A stretch of 64,000 bases of DNA, taken from NCBI GenBank assembly GCA_022606425.2, contig JAHDVF020000742.1:62001-126000 (forward strand), written 5' to 3'. The notes beneath the pieces were generated by a model. It was not told the origin of the DNA and ran no database searches. It saw only the letters and a program-made list of their open reading frames with translations. The DNA is from Lepidostoma basale (Eukaryota > Arthropoda > Insecta > Trichoptera > Lepidostomatidae). How positions within the stretch are numbered: position 1 is the stretch's first letter; every line of letters begins with the position of its first letter. A program made the position numbers and the translations under genes. Positions 39,825 to 50,337 of the stretch are shown here, one piece after another.

Positions 39825-40110
39825 CTATTTAGTAAATAATTTGATGAGAGTTAATTTATTTTTACGGTGGCCTTCCTTGTAATCCGCTTTCCCTCTACTT
39901 TGCCCATTATTATGTGCTCTTTCAAGGTTGTCCTGATCTCTATGGGCCCTGACCAAAATATTTGAACATTCTATGAGAGCATACCCGTGAGAGATTTGCT
40001 CCGAAGAACGAGGATCTATTGGTTCGTTCTTCTCGCCATCCAGTGTGTGTGCAGCATTCGTCACCAGCACCACATCTCGAAAGCATCAATTTTAAACAAC
40101 TAATAAATAA
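39825..40110 (-). mobile_element. Decayed RTE-like C-terminal fragment (C19)
   Basis: The open 82-codon frame (39825-40073) is misleading. A different frame shows AFEMWCW.RMLHTHWMARRTN, then after shifts the IL.FGH..R..DNLE....GKVEGKR pattern of RTE ends. Hence a broken LINE, not a host gene. Confidence 0.55.
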
Positions 40111-40893
40111 ATATAAATCAATTGAGACACTTTGATTATGTGCCGATAAATGATAAATGTTTACTAAGCATGTTTCATTTTATTTTTTAAAACATATGTT
40201 TTTGAATACCTAGAAATACAGGTACATAACATTAGATACCAGAAGTTTATAAGTACACCACTTTTTTTAAGTAAAAACATATTTCTTTATAATTCTATTA
40301 ACACATTTATTTTTATACTGAAAACAAAACCGTTGTTTGAATTTGCTTAACATATTTGATATCAATTAGTGTGTTTAAAAATACGTATTGCATTTAAAAA
40401 AGGCTTTTTTAAGTACTAAGATTACAAGAATTTGCCTTGTGTAAAAATGCTCGATAATTGAAAACAATTGACCGCAATGATAAATAACAAATGAGAATTC
40501 AAAGAAAATTATTTTCTTAATAAAACTTTCACGATTCCTGGTAATTCAAGTATACGAGTACATAAACAAAAAACGATTGATTGACGCTCTCATTACATCA
40601 GTCTATTCACTTACCAAGAAAACATAGCTTACATAGAGAACTTTCTATTTCTTGAAAAAACACTTAATAAAGTGTGTTCAAGTAAAAGCGGTAAACGGAC
40701 GATTCAGATTAATTTCTATTCAGACAGCACTATTTCCGTTTACGAAAGACAGGCAGACTTTTCGGATAGAAAATTAAAATTATTGAAAATATCAATGATA
40801 AAATTATAATATAATTTGGTACACTTTTTCTTTCAGACAGATAGAGAAACAGACAGATTTTTTAGGCAGAAAAATTAAAATAATTTTAGAAAT
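40111..40893. other. No recognised feature
   Basis: AT-rich. Weakly similar pieces 'ttcggatagaaaattaaaat' (40759), 'ttaggcagaaaaattaaaat' (40861) and 'ttcggacagaaaattgaaat' (41238) recur, suggesting an old local duplication of about 100 bp. Confidence 0.35.
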
Positions 40894-40895
40894 AA

Positions 40896-41140
40896 ACTAA
40901 CTAATCATCACGCCATTTTCCCGGCTGAGAGGATGGTTCGCCACAATGCTCTGTCCTGGCTTACCTCTCGGGATTCCGCTACATTCACACATCGTACCAT
41001 GCACGCACGTCGATTTTTCCATCTTCGAATGTGACCGCTTTTTAGTAATTGATTAATTTGGTCAAGCCATGTTTTCCTCGGTCGTCTTCGGCTTCTTTTT
41101 CCACTCACGCTGCTTGTGTACAACTTTTTAACCATTCTAC
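40896..41140 (-). mobile_element. LINE-A 3' fragment (A16)
   Basis: The minus frame 40908-41135 reads MVKKLYTSSVSGKRSRRRPR, KTWLDQINQLLKSGHIRRWK, VNVAESREVSQDRALWRTIL, SAGKMA, stop. Same subfamily as A2 (…SSVSGKRSRGRPRKT). The hairpin is rearranged; tail 'agttagttt'. Confidence 0.85.
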
Positions 41141-41402
41141 TGCCGTAATTTAAGAAATACTAGATAATTATAAATTCGTACACTTTTTCTTTTATTCGGA
41201 CGGAAAGAAGAAGAAGAAGACAAACAAGTAGACTTTTCGGACAGAAAATTGAAATCATTAAAAAAAATATATATATAATTACGTTCACTTTTTCTATTTA
41301 TCAGACATAAAAAAGAACGAGAAATATTATATTTTATTATTTTTTACAAAATGTTAAATAATTATTTCCGAATGATAATGTCTAAGAATAATGACGCCGT
41401 TG

Positions 41403-41505
41403 GGGAGAGCAATCACACTGCTAAACATGATCGCTTCGGAGATCGACATTTTTCACATTGATGAAACAATGTTCAAAAGGAAAATACTTGTAATATTATA
41501 AAGTA
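41403..41505 (+). mobile_element. LINE-B internal fragment (B8)
   Basis: Reads RAITLLNMIASEIDIFHIDE, TMFKRKILVIL, matching the RAISLLNAVSSEIDVFHVGE segment of B4. Both ends truncated. Confidence 0.7.
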
Positions 41506-41589
41506 TTCAGCCTCATTAGCTTCGTACTTGTTCCTGTGTCACTGAGTCGATGCATTATTCCAAATCGTCGACTTAATTGTGTGTATTTA

Positions 41590-41725
41590 TTGTTTCTTGA
41601 ACAACGATGTATAACTCGTTTTATTATATTATATTTTAGATGGAATGACATGTTTCCATTCTACGGCATTATCAAATGTCAAAAAATACATTTGATAATT
41701 CCTTAGATGGCCGAAACATGTACTT
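41590..41725. mobile_element. Module E inverted pair (E7) with hammerhead-like cores
   Basis: 'ttcttgaacaacgatgtata' is followed by the minus-oriented core (41647-41675) and, only ~20 bp on, the plus-oriented core (41692-41722: UUGAUAA, stem, GAAACAUGUA). The two cores form a short palindrome. Confidence 0.6.
41692..41722 (+). ncRNA. Hammerhead-like core next to the tandem array
   Basis: UUGAUAA (for CUGANGA), weak stem II (UCC...GGCC), GAAAC, AUGUA with cleavage triplet GUA and palindromic ACAUGU. The 105-bp array starts immediately downstream. Confidence 0.4.
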
Positions 41726-42780
41726 CTATCTAAAATATAATAAAACTCCTAGATGACATTCGTTTTCATTCATATTAATTATTAAATGTATTTTATTTTT
41801 TGTAATGTCTATTTGTAAAAGTAACGATATTTGTCATTCTATCTAAAATATAATAAAACTCCTAGAAGACATACGTTTTCATTCATATTAATTATTAATT
41901 TATTTTGTAATGTCTATTTGTAAAAATAACGATATTTGTCATTCTATCTAAAATATAATAAAATTCCTAGAAGACATACGTTTTCATTCATATTAATTAT
42001 TAATTTATTTTGTAATGTCTATTTGTAAAAATAACGATATTTGTCATTCTATCTAAAATATAATAAAACTCCTAGAAGACATACGTTTTCATTCATATTA
42101 ATTATTAATTTATTTTGTAATGTCTATTTGTAAAAATAACGATATTTGTCATTCTATCTAAAATATAATAAAATTCCTAGAAGACATACGTTTTCATTCA
42201 TATTAATTATTAATATTTTTTTGTAATGTCTATTTGTAAAAATAACGATATTTGTCATTATATCTAAAATATAATAAAACTCCTAGAAGACATACGTTTT
42301 CATTCATATTAATTATTAATTTATTTTGTAATGTCTATTTGTAAAAATAACGATATTTGTCATTCTATCTAAAATATAATAAAATTCCTAGAAGACATAC
42401 GTTTTCATTCATATTAATTATTAATATTTTTTTGTAATGTCTATTTGTAAAAATAACGATATTTGTCATTATATCTAAAATATAATAAAACTCCTAGAAG
42501 ACATACGTTTTCATTCATATTAATGATTAATTTATTTTGTAATGTCTATTTGTAAAAATAACGATATTTGTCATTCTATCTAAAATATAATAAAACTCCT
42601 AGAAGACATACGTTTTCATTCATATTAATTATTAATTTATTTTGTAATGTCTATTTGTAAAAATAACGATATTTGTCATTCTATCTAAAATATAATAAAA
42701 CTCCTAGATGACATTCGTTTTCATTCATATTAATTACTAAATGTATTTTATTTTGTAATTTCTATTTGTAAAAATAACTG
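41723..42780 (+). repeat. 105-bp tandem array, about 10 units
   Basis: The unit runs 'cttctatctaaaatataata ... gttttcattcatattaatta ... tgtctatttgtaaaaataac gatatttgt'; the last motif recurs at intervals of about 105 bp from 41824 to 42661. The outermost units carry 'gatgacattcg', the inner ones 'gaagacatacg', as expected for internal amplification. Inner units alternate between 'aaaattcc'+'attttttt' and 'cattatatct'+'aaaactcc', giving a ~212-bp higher-order period. Confidence 0.95.
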
Positions 42781-43150
42781 TATTTGAAAACGCCTTGTTA
42801 TTTGTAATATTTAATATCATTGTTAAAATAACAATCAGTAAAGAATTCGTATTCTCAGAATGCGAGAACAGAATAATATTATAAAAATAAATATATGTAA
42901 GTAACATGTATAAAACACAACGCAGATGGTACGTAATCACAAAACATATAAACAATAAGTACGATAGAGTGATTCCAAGAATTTCCGATCATCAGAACGG
43001 TATTGGAGAGATAATGAAGTCATATGGTACCGAATCGCATACGAGATAATTGAATTATTGATTGTTCGTACTACGAATCGGCGAATGTCATTACCATGGG
43101 GACCTCTTGACGTGTGAAATAGAGGTCAGAGCCGATACCAATAGGACTAA
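42781..43150. other. No recognised feature
   Basis: AT-rich tail of the array region with no coding or repeat signal. Confidence 0.3.
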
Positions 43151-43154
43151 GAAC

Positions 43155-43430
43155 CTTTAGAGTAGCAGAAATGCGAACCCTACACTCCATCGCAGGCAAA
43201 ACTCTCAGAGATCGGATCAGAAATGAAACGATAAGGTCTATCTGTGGTGTTGAGGACATAGTAAGACGAGGAAGAAGTAGAATGTGCTATTGGAGAGACC
43301 ACGTGGACCGCATGGAGAATACAATAATTGAAAATTTTCTTAAAGATGAAAACCCAAGCAGCAAGAGACTACCAGAAAGGCCGCCAAAAGGATGGAGAGA
43401 TGACTGGACATCATCATCCTAGGACAATTC
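43155..43430 (+). mobile_element. LINE-C C-terminal fragment (C10)
   Basis: The frame 43171-43422 reads MRTLHSIAGKTLRDRIRNET, IRSICGVEDIV, YWRDHVDRM, then LPERPPKGWRDDWTSSS, stop. The same lineage as 54.45-54.8 kb (MRTLRPIVGRTLKYRIPNEE). RTE-like C-terminus. Confidence 0.8.
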
Positions 43431-43494
43431 ACCGTTACAAACAGGTTATACGACCTAAACTAAGAGGAAGGAGAAGGGGACCTTATAATATATA

Positions 43495-43777
43495 AAGGCC
43501 GTGCCACACTGTTTGAAACAAGCTCTCCACAGGGGTGACCTTGGTGGAGAACTGTGGAGCCCACGGTTGGTGCAGCGTCCACATACTGTTGTAAACAAGC
43601 TCTCCACACGTGGAATGCGTGTTTAAACGGTGGATCCACACGCATACTATGCTTGTCCGTCCACAAAGTTTGTTGAAGGTCAAACGAATTTTAGTTTCAA
43701 ACAAGTGTCTACACAGTTTTAAACCGCCGGTGGAGACCGATGTGGAGAGCTTGTTTAAAACAGTGTGGCATGGCTTT
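43495..43777 (-). mobile_element. MITE-G copy 3
   Basis: Inverted orientation relative to copies 1 and 2. Ends 'aaggccgtgccacactgttt' and 'aacagtgtggcatggctttt', TA on both sides. 283 bp. The two overlapping minus frames mirror the chance frames in the other copies. Confidence 0.9.
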
Positions 43778-43911
43778 TAGATACAAAATAATAATCTATA
43801 CAAATAAAAGGCAATGTTCTAACCATCATGATGATTTTCCTCGCTCCTCGATCCTGCGCTTTTTGCTCCTAGCAATCCGGTTCGCCCAACCTAGCCAGAT
43901 CAGTCAGAACA

Positions 43912-44152
43912 TTATTAATATTATTATTTTATTTTATCATGACAGCATGAGCCAAACCGATGTAAAGAGTATTAAAGCTAGCATAGTGATTCTCGTGACA
44001 TGTGATAGGTAGCTAATCTATCGCCATTTTATTATCACGTGAATTCTACACCAAACCAAAGACAGTGGGACAATCACACTGCCCTCGCCGGAAATCGAAT
44101 CCAAAATCTTAGGGGTGGCAGTCAATGCATTTACCACTCGACCACGAAGGTC
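43912..44152 (-). mobile_element. SINE-S copy 3, tail type 1
   Basis: The minus strand has the tRNA-like head 'gaccttcgtggtcgagtgg', a mutated B box ('ggattcgatttcc'), the common body and the type-1 tail ('ctctttacatcggtttggct', 'catgctgtcatgat') ending in (TAA/ATA)n. Confidence 0.88.
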
Positions 44153-44228
44153 ATGTGAAGAATTATCCATTAGGCACTGTCTAGGTCTTCCAGTTTGGTA
44201 AGCCCAGGTCTAATATTTTGTTTTAAAA

Positions 44229-44802
44229 TTGCCAGTAAACAAAGATGTAGAGATAAAATGCAGAATTGAGGCAGCAAGAGCTACGTTTAATAAAATGAAA
44301 TCACTATTCTGCAATGATAACGTAAACTTAAAACTCCACCAGAGAATGATCAAGTGCTATGTGTGGTCTGTTTTATTGTACGGATGTGAAACGTGGACTT
44401 TGAAAGTTAACTCAATGAACAGACTGGAAACATTTGAAATATGGCTCCATCGTCGAATGCTCAGAGTTCCCTGGACTGACATGGTTACCAATACTGAAGT
44501 CCCGAGGCGAGATAGAGTTGATAGGGAACTGTTATCAATTATCAAGGTTCGAAAGATCTCACATCTGGGTCATATACTGCGTGGGGAAAAGTACCACCTT
44601 CTCTAACTGATATTGGAGGGGAAAATTGAGGGACGCCGAGGGCCTGGTAGGAGACAAATGTCCTGGCTGCGAAACGTGAGGGAGTGGACCAGCATCCGAA
44701 ATGTGGAGGAGCTGTTCCGAGCGGCGCAGGACAGGGACAGATTCGCCGAGGTGATCGTTAACGTTGGGGGGACCCAACAGGGCACTTGAAGAAGAGAAGA
44801 AG
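44229..44802 (+). mobile_element. LINE-C 3' end, longest copy (C11)
   Basis: The frame 44229-44606 reads PVNKDVEIKCRIEAARATFN, LKLHQRMIKCYVWSVLLYGC, ETWTLKVNSMNRLETFEIWL, HRRMLRVPWTDMVTN, then VDRELLSIIKVRKISHLGHI. After a frameshift it continues to RFAEVIVNVGGTQQGT, stop, 'gaagaagagaagaag'. This is the C-terminal part of an RTE-type polyprotein, downstream of the polymerase, 5'-truncated. Confidence 0.88.
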
Positions 44803-44809
44803 TAAACAA

Positions 44810-45275
44810 AAAGGAGACAAATGTTGCGTATTATTCGTCAATTTGGAGACTTGTGAAATATCGAGTGGTGCCCGGCTGGGCGCTCTAAACTGTGGCTATA
44901 AAGTTAAGTGGAGATTTATGCTCCGCCAATTTACGAAGCCGGGAACTGTTCCGAGAAACGCGGAGAGAGAAAAAAACTCCCGAGGTTCAATTAGCCATAC
45001 CGGCCTCTTGATTGGTTCAAGCATTCGATAATTTACGGCCTTTCCGCGAAATAAAGACGGTTTCTAATAATAGCGAATAAAAAAAGTACCAACAAAAAGA
45101 GTACTAATATACAAATAATAACAATCACGACGCCCGTGTAATCGTGTAAGGCGAAAACGTTTGGAATGCTCCGAGAAATATTTAAACTTTTTGTTCGCCA
45201 CTACCGTTGAAGGTCGTGGAGCCGTTGAAGTATTTTATTAAACTTAAAACCAATGCGAGTAGGTACAATTTTTTT
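44810..45275. other. Unassigned, less AT-rich patch
   Basis: 44830-45060 has balanced base composition and no match elsewhere in the window; an 81-codon frame (44786-45031) crosses it without a known motif. Possibly single-copy. Confidence 0.3.
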
Positions 45276-45280
45276 TTAAT

Positions 45281-45842
45281 ATGAAGTACAATGACATTGC
45301 GATCCTACCTATACTATCCAAAAAAGCTAGAATGGCAGTGCCCAATGATGTTCTTCTACCGACCCTTATGTATGGAAGCGAATCATGGAACTGGCAAAAG
45401 AAGGATGACAGTAGAATAAATGCAGTAGAAATGAGATCTCTTAGACGAATGTGTGCATATTCTGTGTATGATAGAGTGTCGAATGAAAATATAAGAAGTG
45501 AATGCGGTGCGAATGATGGTGTCATGAACAAAATAATGAAAGGATCATTAAGATGGTTTGGACATATGGAAAGAATGAATGAAGATAGAATGGTAAAAAA
45601 ATTATATGTTAATGATGTAAATGGAACCAGAAATAGAGGAAGATCAAGGAAAACGTGTCACGATCAAATAAATCAAATATTGAATGTCGGCCATGTGAGG
45701 AGTCAGAGAAATCGACGCGCGTACATGACACGATGTATGAATGTTGAGGAAGCGAGAGAAATATGTCAGGAAAGAAAAGTGTGGCAGTCCATTCTTTCTG
45801 CCTACCCCTCCGAGGAGACGGCGTGATGGTTAGTTAGTTAGT
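45281..45842 (+). pseudogene. LINE-A C-terminal polyprotein fragment, best open copy (A17)
   Basis: A single 181-codon frame (45281-45826) spans the whole shared LINE-A C-terminal region without a stop: MAVPNDVLLPTLMYGSESWN, QKKDDSRINAVEMRSLRRMC, YDRVSNENIRSECGANDGVM, GSLRWFGHMERMNEDRMVKK, NRGRSRKTCHDQINQILNVG and QERKVWQSILSAYPSEETA. The 'YGSE.W', 'RW.GHMERM' and 'GRPRKTWHDQI' landmarks are those of the region behind the reverse transcriptase in RTE-type LINEs; their function is poorly known (probably RNA/DNA binding). The stop TGA falls at GCG-TGA-TGG, directly before (GTTA)3. The hairpin is mutated to 'cccctccgagg'. Reverse transcriptase and endonuclease are absent through 5' truncation. 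Confidence 0.88.
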
Positions 45843-45933
45843 TTTTATGACATTGCGCGATTGCATGTATCTGAATTTCAAATGGGTTAACCGAGTACTG
45901 ATGAATTTCTTCTATATTCGCCTTCATTTTGAC

Positions 45934-46193
45934 GACCTTCGTGGCCGAGTGGTATGCGCATTGACTGCCACCCCGAAGGTTCCGGGTTCGATTCCCGGCG
46001 AGGGCAGTGTGATTGACACACTGTCTTTGGTCTGGTGTAGAATTCACGTGATAATAAAATGGCGATAGATAAGCTACCTATCACATGTCATGAGAATCAT
46101 TATGATAGCTATAATACCCTTTACATCAATTTGGCTCATGCTGCCATGATGTAAAGAGCGATTCAACTAAATAATAATAACAAAAATAATAAT
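45934..46193 (+). mobile_element. SINE-S copy 4, tail type 1 (most complete)
   Basis: A box 'tggccgagtgg' and B box 'ggttcgattcc' (45985-45995) in a tRNA-like head. Body 'gcagtgtgattgacacactg' (itself a hairpin) and 'gtgtagaattcacgtgataa'. The 3' tail contains the perfect 10-bp stem CTTTACATCA / TGATGTAAAG before (AATAATAA)n. 260 bp. Head and body are shared with type-2 copies; the 3' end is not. Confidence 0.92.
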
Positions 46194-46343
46194 ATTGTGT
46201 TGTGGATTCACATATGAATATTTTTTTTAAAACATTGTATTTTCACATCACTTTTTTGCACATTTGCAGTTTAAAGATATAATATAAACGCGATTGTTTA
46301 ATTGGTTTTGCAGAGATATTTATTTACATGAAAATATTAATAT

Positions 46344-46419
46344 TAGTTACACATTTGTTTCGCCTTGCCAGAGATTGAGAAAGCTCTCGCAAGATGAAAC
46401 AAATTTGTAACTAATGTTT
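46344..46419. repeat. Imperfect hairpin with GAAAC motifs
   Basis: 'attagttacacatttgtttc' pairs with 'gaaacaaatttgtaactaat', and 'ccttgc' with 'gcaaga'. Resembles the E-type modules (GGCGAAACAAAU on the minus strand), without CUGANGA. Confidence 0.5.
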
Positions 46420-46471
46420 ATCAACCCATTTAAACACTCGTGTTTATATTATTATTTATAAAGGAGTTTTA

Positions 46472-46604
46472 TAGAATAGAATCACAACCTTCTTCTTCTT
46501 CTTCGATGGCCCTACAGCCCATATCGAGCATCAGCCTCCAGTATTATTCGGGTGCCACTCTAGCAATCTTTTCAGAATCACAACCATCAATAATATTTGT
46601 CAGT
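46472..46604 (-). mobile_element. LINE-C tip with 12-bp target duplication (C12)
   Basis: The direct repeat 'agaatcacaacc' at about 46479-46490 and 46576-46587 flanks an ~85-bp insert. On the minus strand the insert ends 'gggccatcgaagaagaagaa'. It is among the shortest LINE insertions here. Confidence 0.8.
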
Positions 46605-47035
46605 TTTTATGTGAAATTTTTTCAATTGTTGCTCGTTCGAAATATGAAAAAAATAAAATAAATAACCGTATTATTTAAAAAATAAGCACTTGCCATTTAA
46701 CAACCGAACACTCAGCAGTTATAATATACCATAACATGACATCAAATTTGAACTTAAGAGTTGTAAAGTCTTAAGTGAAATTTTGTCCGAAATTAGTAAC
46801 GTATGCATGTATTATGTTTTTATCGACACGGTCTCCAGTGTATAATATAGCATATCCAGCACACAATTTAAAGAGTAGCAAGAAGTAACCGTTAATGCTT
46901 CCAAACCCTGCACGTCCTAAAAACATTATGGAAACCTAAGATGACTATTATAGATCATCTGGGTCAACAATTCACTTAAGACTTTATGGCTCTGAAGTAA
47001 AGAATTAAGCGAATTTCGCACATTCTTATTAGTTA
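46605..47035. other. No recognised feature
   Basis: No repeat or motif seen. Confidence 0.3.
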
Positions 47036-47039
47036 CTTT

Positions 47040-47705
47040 AAATGACGTAGAATTGAGGCCACTAAGAAGAATGTGCGGAAAAACAATGTACCATATGATA
47101 GAATCAATGGCGGTACTCCCATAGAAGCCCGGTTTGCGTAAGAAATTTTGAATCAAAACCCCCAAATCTAAGTAATCATGCCCCCACATAAACCAACGAC
47201 CCACCAAATCACCTTCCAACAATGTTCCCTTCAGACGTAAGAGGAATAGCCACAAGAGCTGAACCTCTGTAAGCCAGAAGAGGTTTTGATTCAAAATTTC
47301 TTACGCAAACCGGGCTTCTGGAGTACCGCCACTGTATAGTATACCTAATGATGAAGTAAGAAAGGATTGTAAGGTCGATGAATGCGTCCCAAATAAAATT
47401 AAGAAAGGGTCACTAAGATGTTTTGGACATATGGAACGAATGGATGAGGGAAAAATGATTAGAAAGGTATATATAGAAGTAGTGTCAATGGAAAAACATG
47501 TCGAGGAAGGCCACGGAAGACATGGCATGACCAAATTAATCAATCATTAAAATGCGGCCATGTTAAAAGTAGGATCAATCGACGAGCGTGCATGTCACGA
47601 TTACGTAGAAGATACGCGAGAGTTATGTCAGGATAGAACAGTGTGGAGATTCAGCCTCTCTGTCTAACTCTCCGGGGAAATGGCGTGATGGTTAGTTAGT
47701 TAGTT
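47040..47705 (+). mobile_element. LINE-A fragment (A18) interrupted by MITE-T
   Basis: 47045-47104 ('gacgtagaattgaggccact', 'aagaatgtgcggaaaaacaa') and 47335-47705 ('cctaatgatgaagtaagaaa', 'ggaaggccacggaagacatg', 'tctccggggaaatggcgtga', GTTAGTTAGTTAG) are consecutive LINE-A segments. All frames are broken. Confidence 0.82.
47105..47334 (-). mobile_element. MITE-T copy 2
   Basis: Inverted termini 'caatggcggtactcccatag' and 'tctggagtaccgccactg', flanked by gatagaat/tatagtat (6 of 8 match). The interior carries module F in the opposite orientation to copy 1. Also inserted in a LINE-A. Confidence 0.8.
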
Positions 47706-48235
47706 ATATCTAACAATGTTCGAATTTAAGGCTCAACACAGCCTCACTTCATTAAAATACTCAAAATACTGTTTAACACTCATCTTTCGCAAGTTATATA
47801 ATTCAGTTGGTTATTTTAAGACGATAAAAATATACACACGGTCGTTCCGTGAAATCTTCAATTCGTTAAGATCTTTAAATAAATTATGGGTACAATTCCC
47901 TTTACGGAGAGAACGGTTTAAACAACGCTGAGCAATTTGGTTACCGTTAGTTTCTATATGAAGAGTACCGGGAAATAATGGGCTAAATCGTTTTTAGGCA
48001 GACCAACGATGTTCGGAGCTGGCACCTTTATAAACAGCAAGCAAAAAAAACATTGTATTTTATTTATTTACGCTAATCAGACGGTATTTCTATTTTCTAT
48101 ACTAGTATTTCCCAATCACAAGTAGAACATGTTTTTTCCCCCTTGAAGAAAAAAAAAAATCAAGCGGTAAAAACAATAATATAGGGTGTTTTTTTTAGAG
48201 GTTTGGTTTCTAAACTGGCAACATTGTTTCTATAG
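47706..48235. other. No recognised feature
   Basis: The plus frame 47716-47931 (71 codons) has no known motif. AT-rich. Confidence 0.3.
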
Positions 48236-48249
48236 ACTGTCAATTTGAC

Positions 48250-49352
48250 ATTTGAATTGTAGTCAGTACGTTTTGCCATTTCACCCAGTTGCTCGATATA
48301 TTCCTCTTCACCATCTTCATAAATGATATTGCGAAGGTGATAAACTTCTCGCGATTTCTTTTATTTGCCGATGATCTGAAATTATTCCTGGAAATTAAAA
48401 ATCCTGAAGACTGTCTTCGCCTCCAGTCGGACATCAATAATATTGTCAACTGGAGTCACAGTAATCAAATGCAATTCAATGTCTCTAAATGCGTTATGCT
48501 ATCTTTTACTAGAGCATTGAGAACTGTGTATTATAGATACACAATGAACAACCAGCAACTAGCACATGTATCTACGATGAGAGATCTCGGGATCATCTAT
48601 GAGAGTAGGCTTACTTTTCGTGCACATGTTGAGAGGATTTGTGGCACTGCACTGAAGTTGTTGGGCTTCATCGTCCGGACCGGCAGAGTTTTCAGGGATC
48701 CCAATGTGCTCAGAGTCCTATACAACGCATTGGTTCGGAGCAGACTCGAAAGTGGTTCTGTGATATGGAGTCCTCACGAGGCGAGATATTCCGTTATGCT
48801 GGAGAGGGTTCAGAAAAAATTTCTGAGGTATCTCTACATGAGGGAGTATGGTAGCTATCCTTGGCTCTATCCCACGGCATTTCTTTTGGGAATGCTCGGA
48901 ACCAATTCTCTACAGCTTCGAAGAGATGGACATCTAATTACCCATTTCTTTAGATTAATTAGGGGATACTTCGAGAACTCGGCCGTACTGGAGGGTGTTC
49001 GGCTTTTTGTCCCCGATAGATATCTCCGACAGCGACAGCACAGATTGTTTTACCTACCGGCCGCCAGAACCAATCTGCCTCTGGTGACACCGGTGGGAAG
49101 AGCAATTAGTCTACTGAACGCGGTCTCCTCGGAGATCGACGTCTTTCATGTTGGTGAAAGTACGTTCAGAAGGCAAATACTCTTAATTCTGGAGAGTATC
49201 CTGTCTTCCTAATGTTGAACCATCTCTTATGCGTTTCTGGTAGTATACTACTCGTATATATAATATACTCGTATTATTTTACCTGTTCTCAATAGATGCC
49301 TTAAAAATAAATTTTGTAATGTCTGTTGATGAAATAAACTGATTTGATTTGA
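48250..49352 (+). mobile_element. LINE-B, longest copy (B4)
   Basis: The element runs from inside the reverse-transcriptase domain to the tail 'aaactgatttgatttgata'. The 3' UTR is only ~120 bp ('tcttatgcgtttctggtagt', 'ttacctgttctcaatagatg'). An insertion of '(tactcgtatata)' lies in the UTR. The tail repeat TGATT is shared by all B copies. Confidence 0.9.
48289..49212 (+). pseudogene. Non-LTR reverse transcriptase, C-terminal half (LINE-B)
   Basis: An open frame of 307 codons. FTIFINDIAKV (residues 7-17) precedes the catalytic box FLLFADDLKLF, with the two aspartates at 28-29, which bind the metal ions in reverse transcription. Then follow the thumb-like NWSHSNQMQFNVSKCVML, LGIIYESRLTFRAHVERICG, the conserved RTGRVFRDPNVLRVLYNALV, SRLESGSVIWSPHEARYSVM, LERVQKKFLRYLYMREYGSY and the C-terminus RAISLLNAVSSEIDVFHVGE. 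The order fits Jockey/CR1-group elements. Endonuclease, fingers and most of the palm are missing (5' truncation), so the start codon is arbitrary and the protein is not functional. Copies B3, B5 and B7 overlap its C-terminal part. Confidence 0.9.
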
Positions 49353-49975
49353 TAAAGTTGTCGAAAATTGGACTTTTCGATTGCGCTTCATTCGAGCTAG
49401 CCGTGGCGCTCATATGCCCGAAATCATGGTCGATCCAGTCTGTCGATTCCAGCGAGCCTGGCGAAACCGGTCGCTGTCGAAATAAAGACAAAAGTGGAAG
49501 TAGTTAAAAAAACACCGTTTTATTTAATCATTATTTTAATAATTTTATATAAAATTAATACACAGAAAAAACAACATTTTAATAGGAGGAACATTTTCAT
49601 GAAATATCGTACATACCAATATAATATAATAACTAGGGAATTCATGTCTATTTTAAGAAAGTCTTACGTTTGTACCTACAAAGGAAATATCGTGAGGTGA
49701 ATTTTCGGACATTTCCGGAAAGCCAACATTTTGGTGACGGCCTGCCTAAATGAAATCCACTCTTGTGGACTCTAATTTACATTTCATGGATCCCCAATTT
49801 TTTTTCTATTGACGTAGACCCCTTGCAGGTCGATATAAACCACTTTGGGAAGCAAGTTTCTATGATCGCGCTTTCAGCGTTGCGGGACCGTTGGCGTGGA
49901 ATAGCCTCCATGTTAGTATTAAGTATGAGGATAGTGACGTTAAATTTAAGAAATTTCTAAAGACTACACTGTTAA
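49353..49975. other. No gene; hammerhead-like half motif
   Basis: 49455-49480 reads 'cctggcgaaaccggtcgctg', the GAAAC-CGGUC half seen at 23.8 and 25.6 kb. The rest is unassigned. Confidence 0.3.
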
Positions 49976-49976
49976 C

Positions 49977-50337
49977 TAACTAACTAACCATCACGCCGTC
50001 TCCCCGAAGGGGTAGGCAGAAAGAATGGACTGCCACACTTTTCTTTCCTGACATATTTCTCTCGCTTCCTCAACATTCATACATCGTGTCATGCACGCGC
50101 GTCGATTTCTCTGACTCCTTACATGGCCGACATTCAATATTTGATTTATTTTATCGTGCCACGTTTTCCTCGGTCTTCCTCTATTTCTGGTTCCATTTAC
50201 ATAATTAACATATAATTTTTTTACCATTCTTTCTTCATTCATTCTTTCCATATGTCCAAACCATCTTAAAGATCCTTTCATTATTCTGTTCATGACACCA
50301 TCATTCGCACAGCATTCACTTCTTATATTTTCATTCT
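49977..50337 (-). mobile_element. LINE-A 3' fragment (A19)
   Basis: The minus frame 49991-50293 (100 codons) reads MNRIMKGSLRWFGHMERMNE, ERMVKKLYVNYVNGTRNRGR, PRKTWHDKINQILNVGHVRS, then CQERKVWQSILSAYPFGETA and stop. Canonical hairpin 'ccccttcgggg' and GTTAGTTAGTTAG. Its 5' boundary abuts LINE-R copy R5. Confidence 0.92.

Noticed and set aside
39825..40073. 82-codon gene (VLVTNAAHTLDG...)
   Set aside because: Another frame shows RTE-type motifs (AFEMWCW.RML...); a broken LINE explains the sequence.
41723..42780. CRISPR array
   Set aside because: Contiguous ~105-bp tandem units with no unique spacers, in an animal genome.
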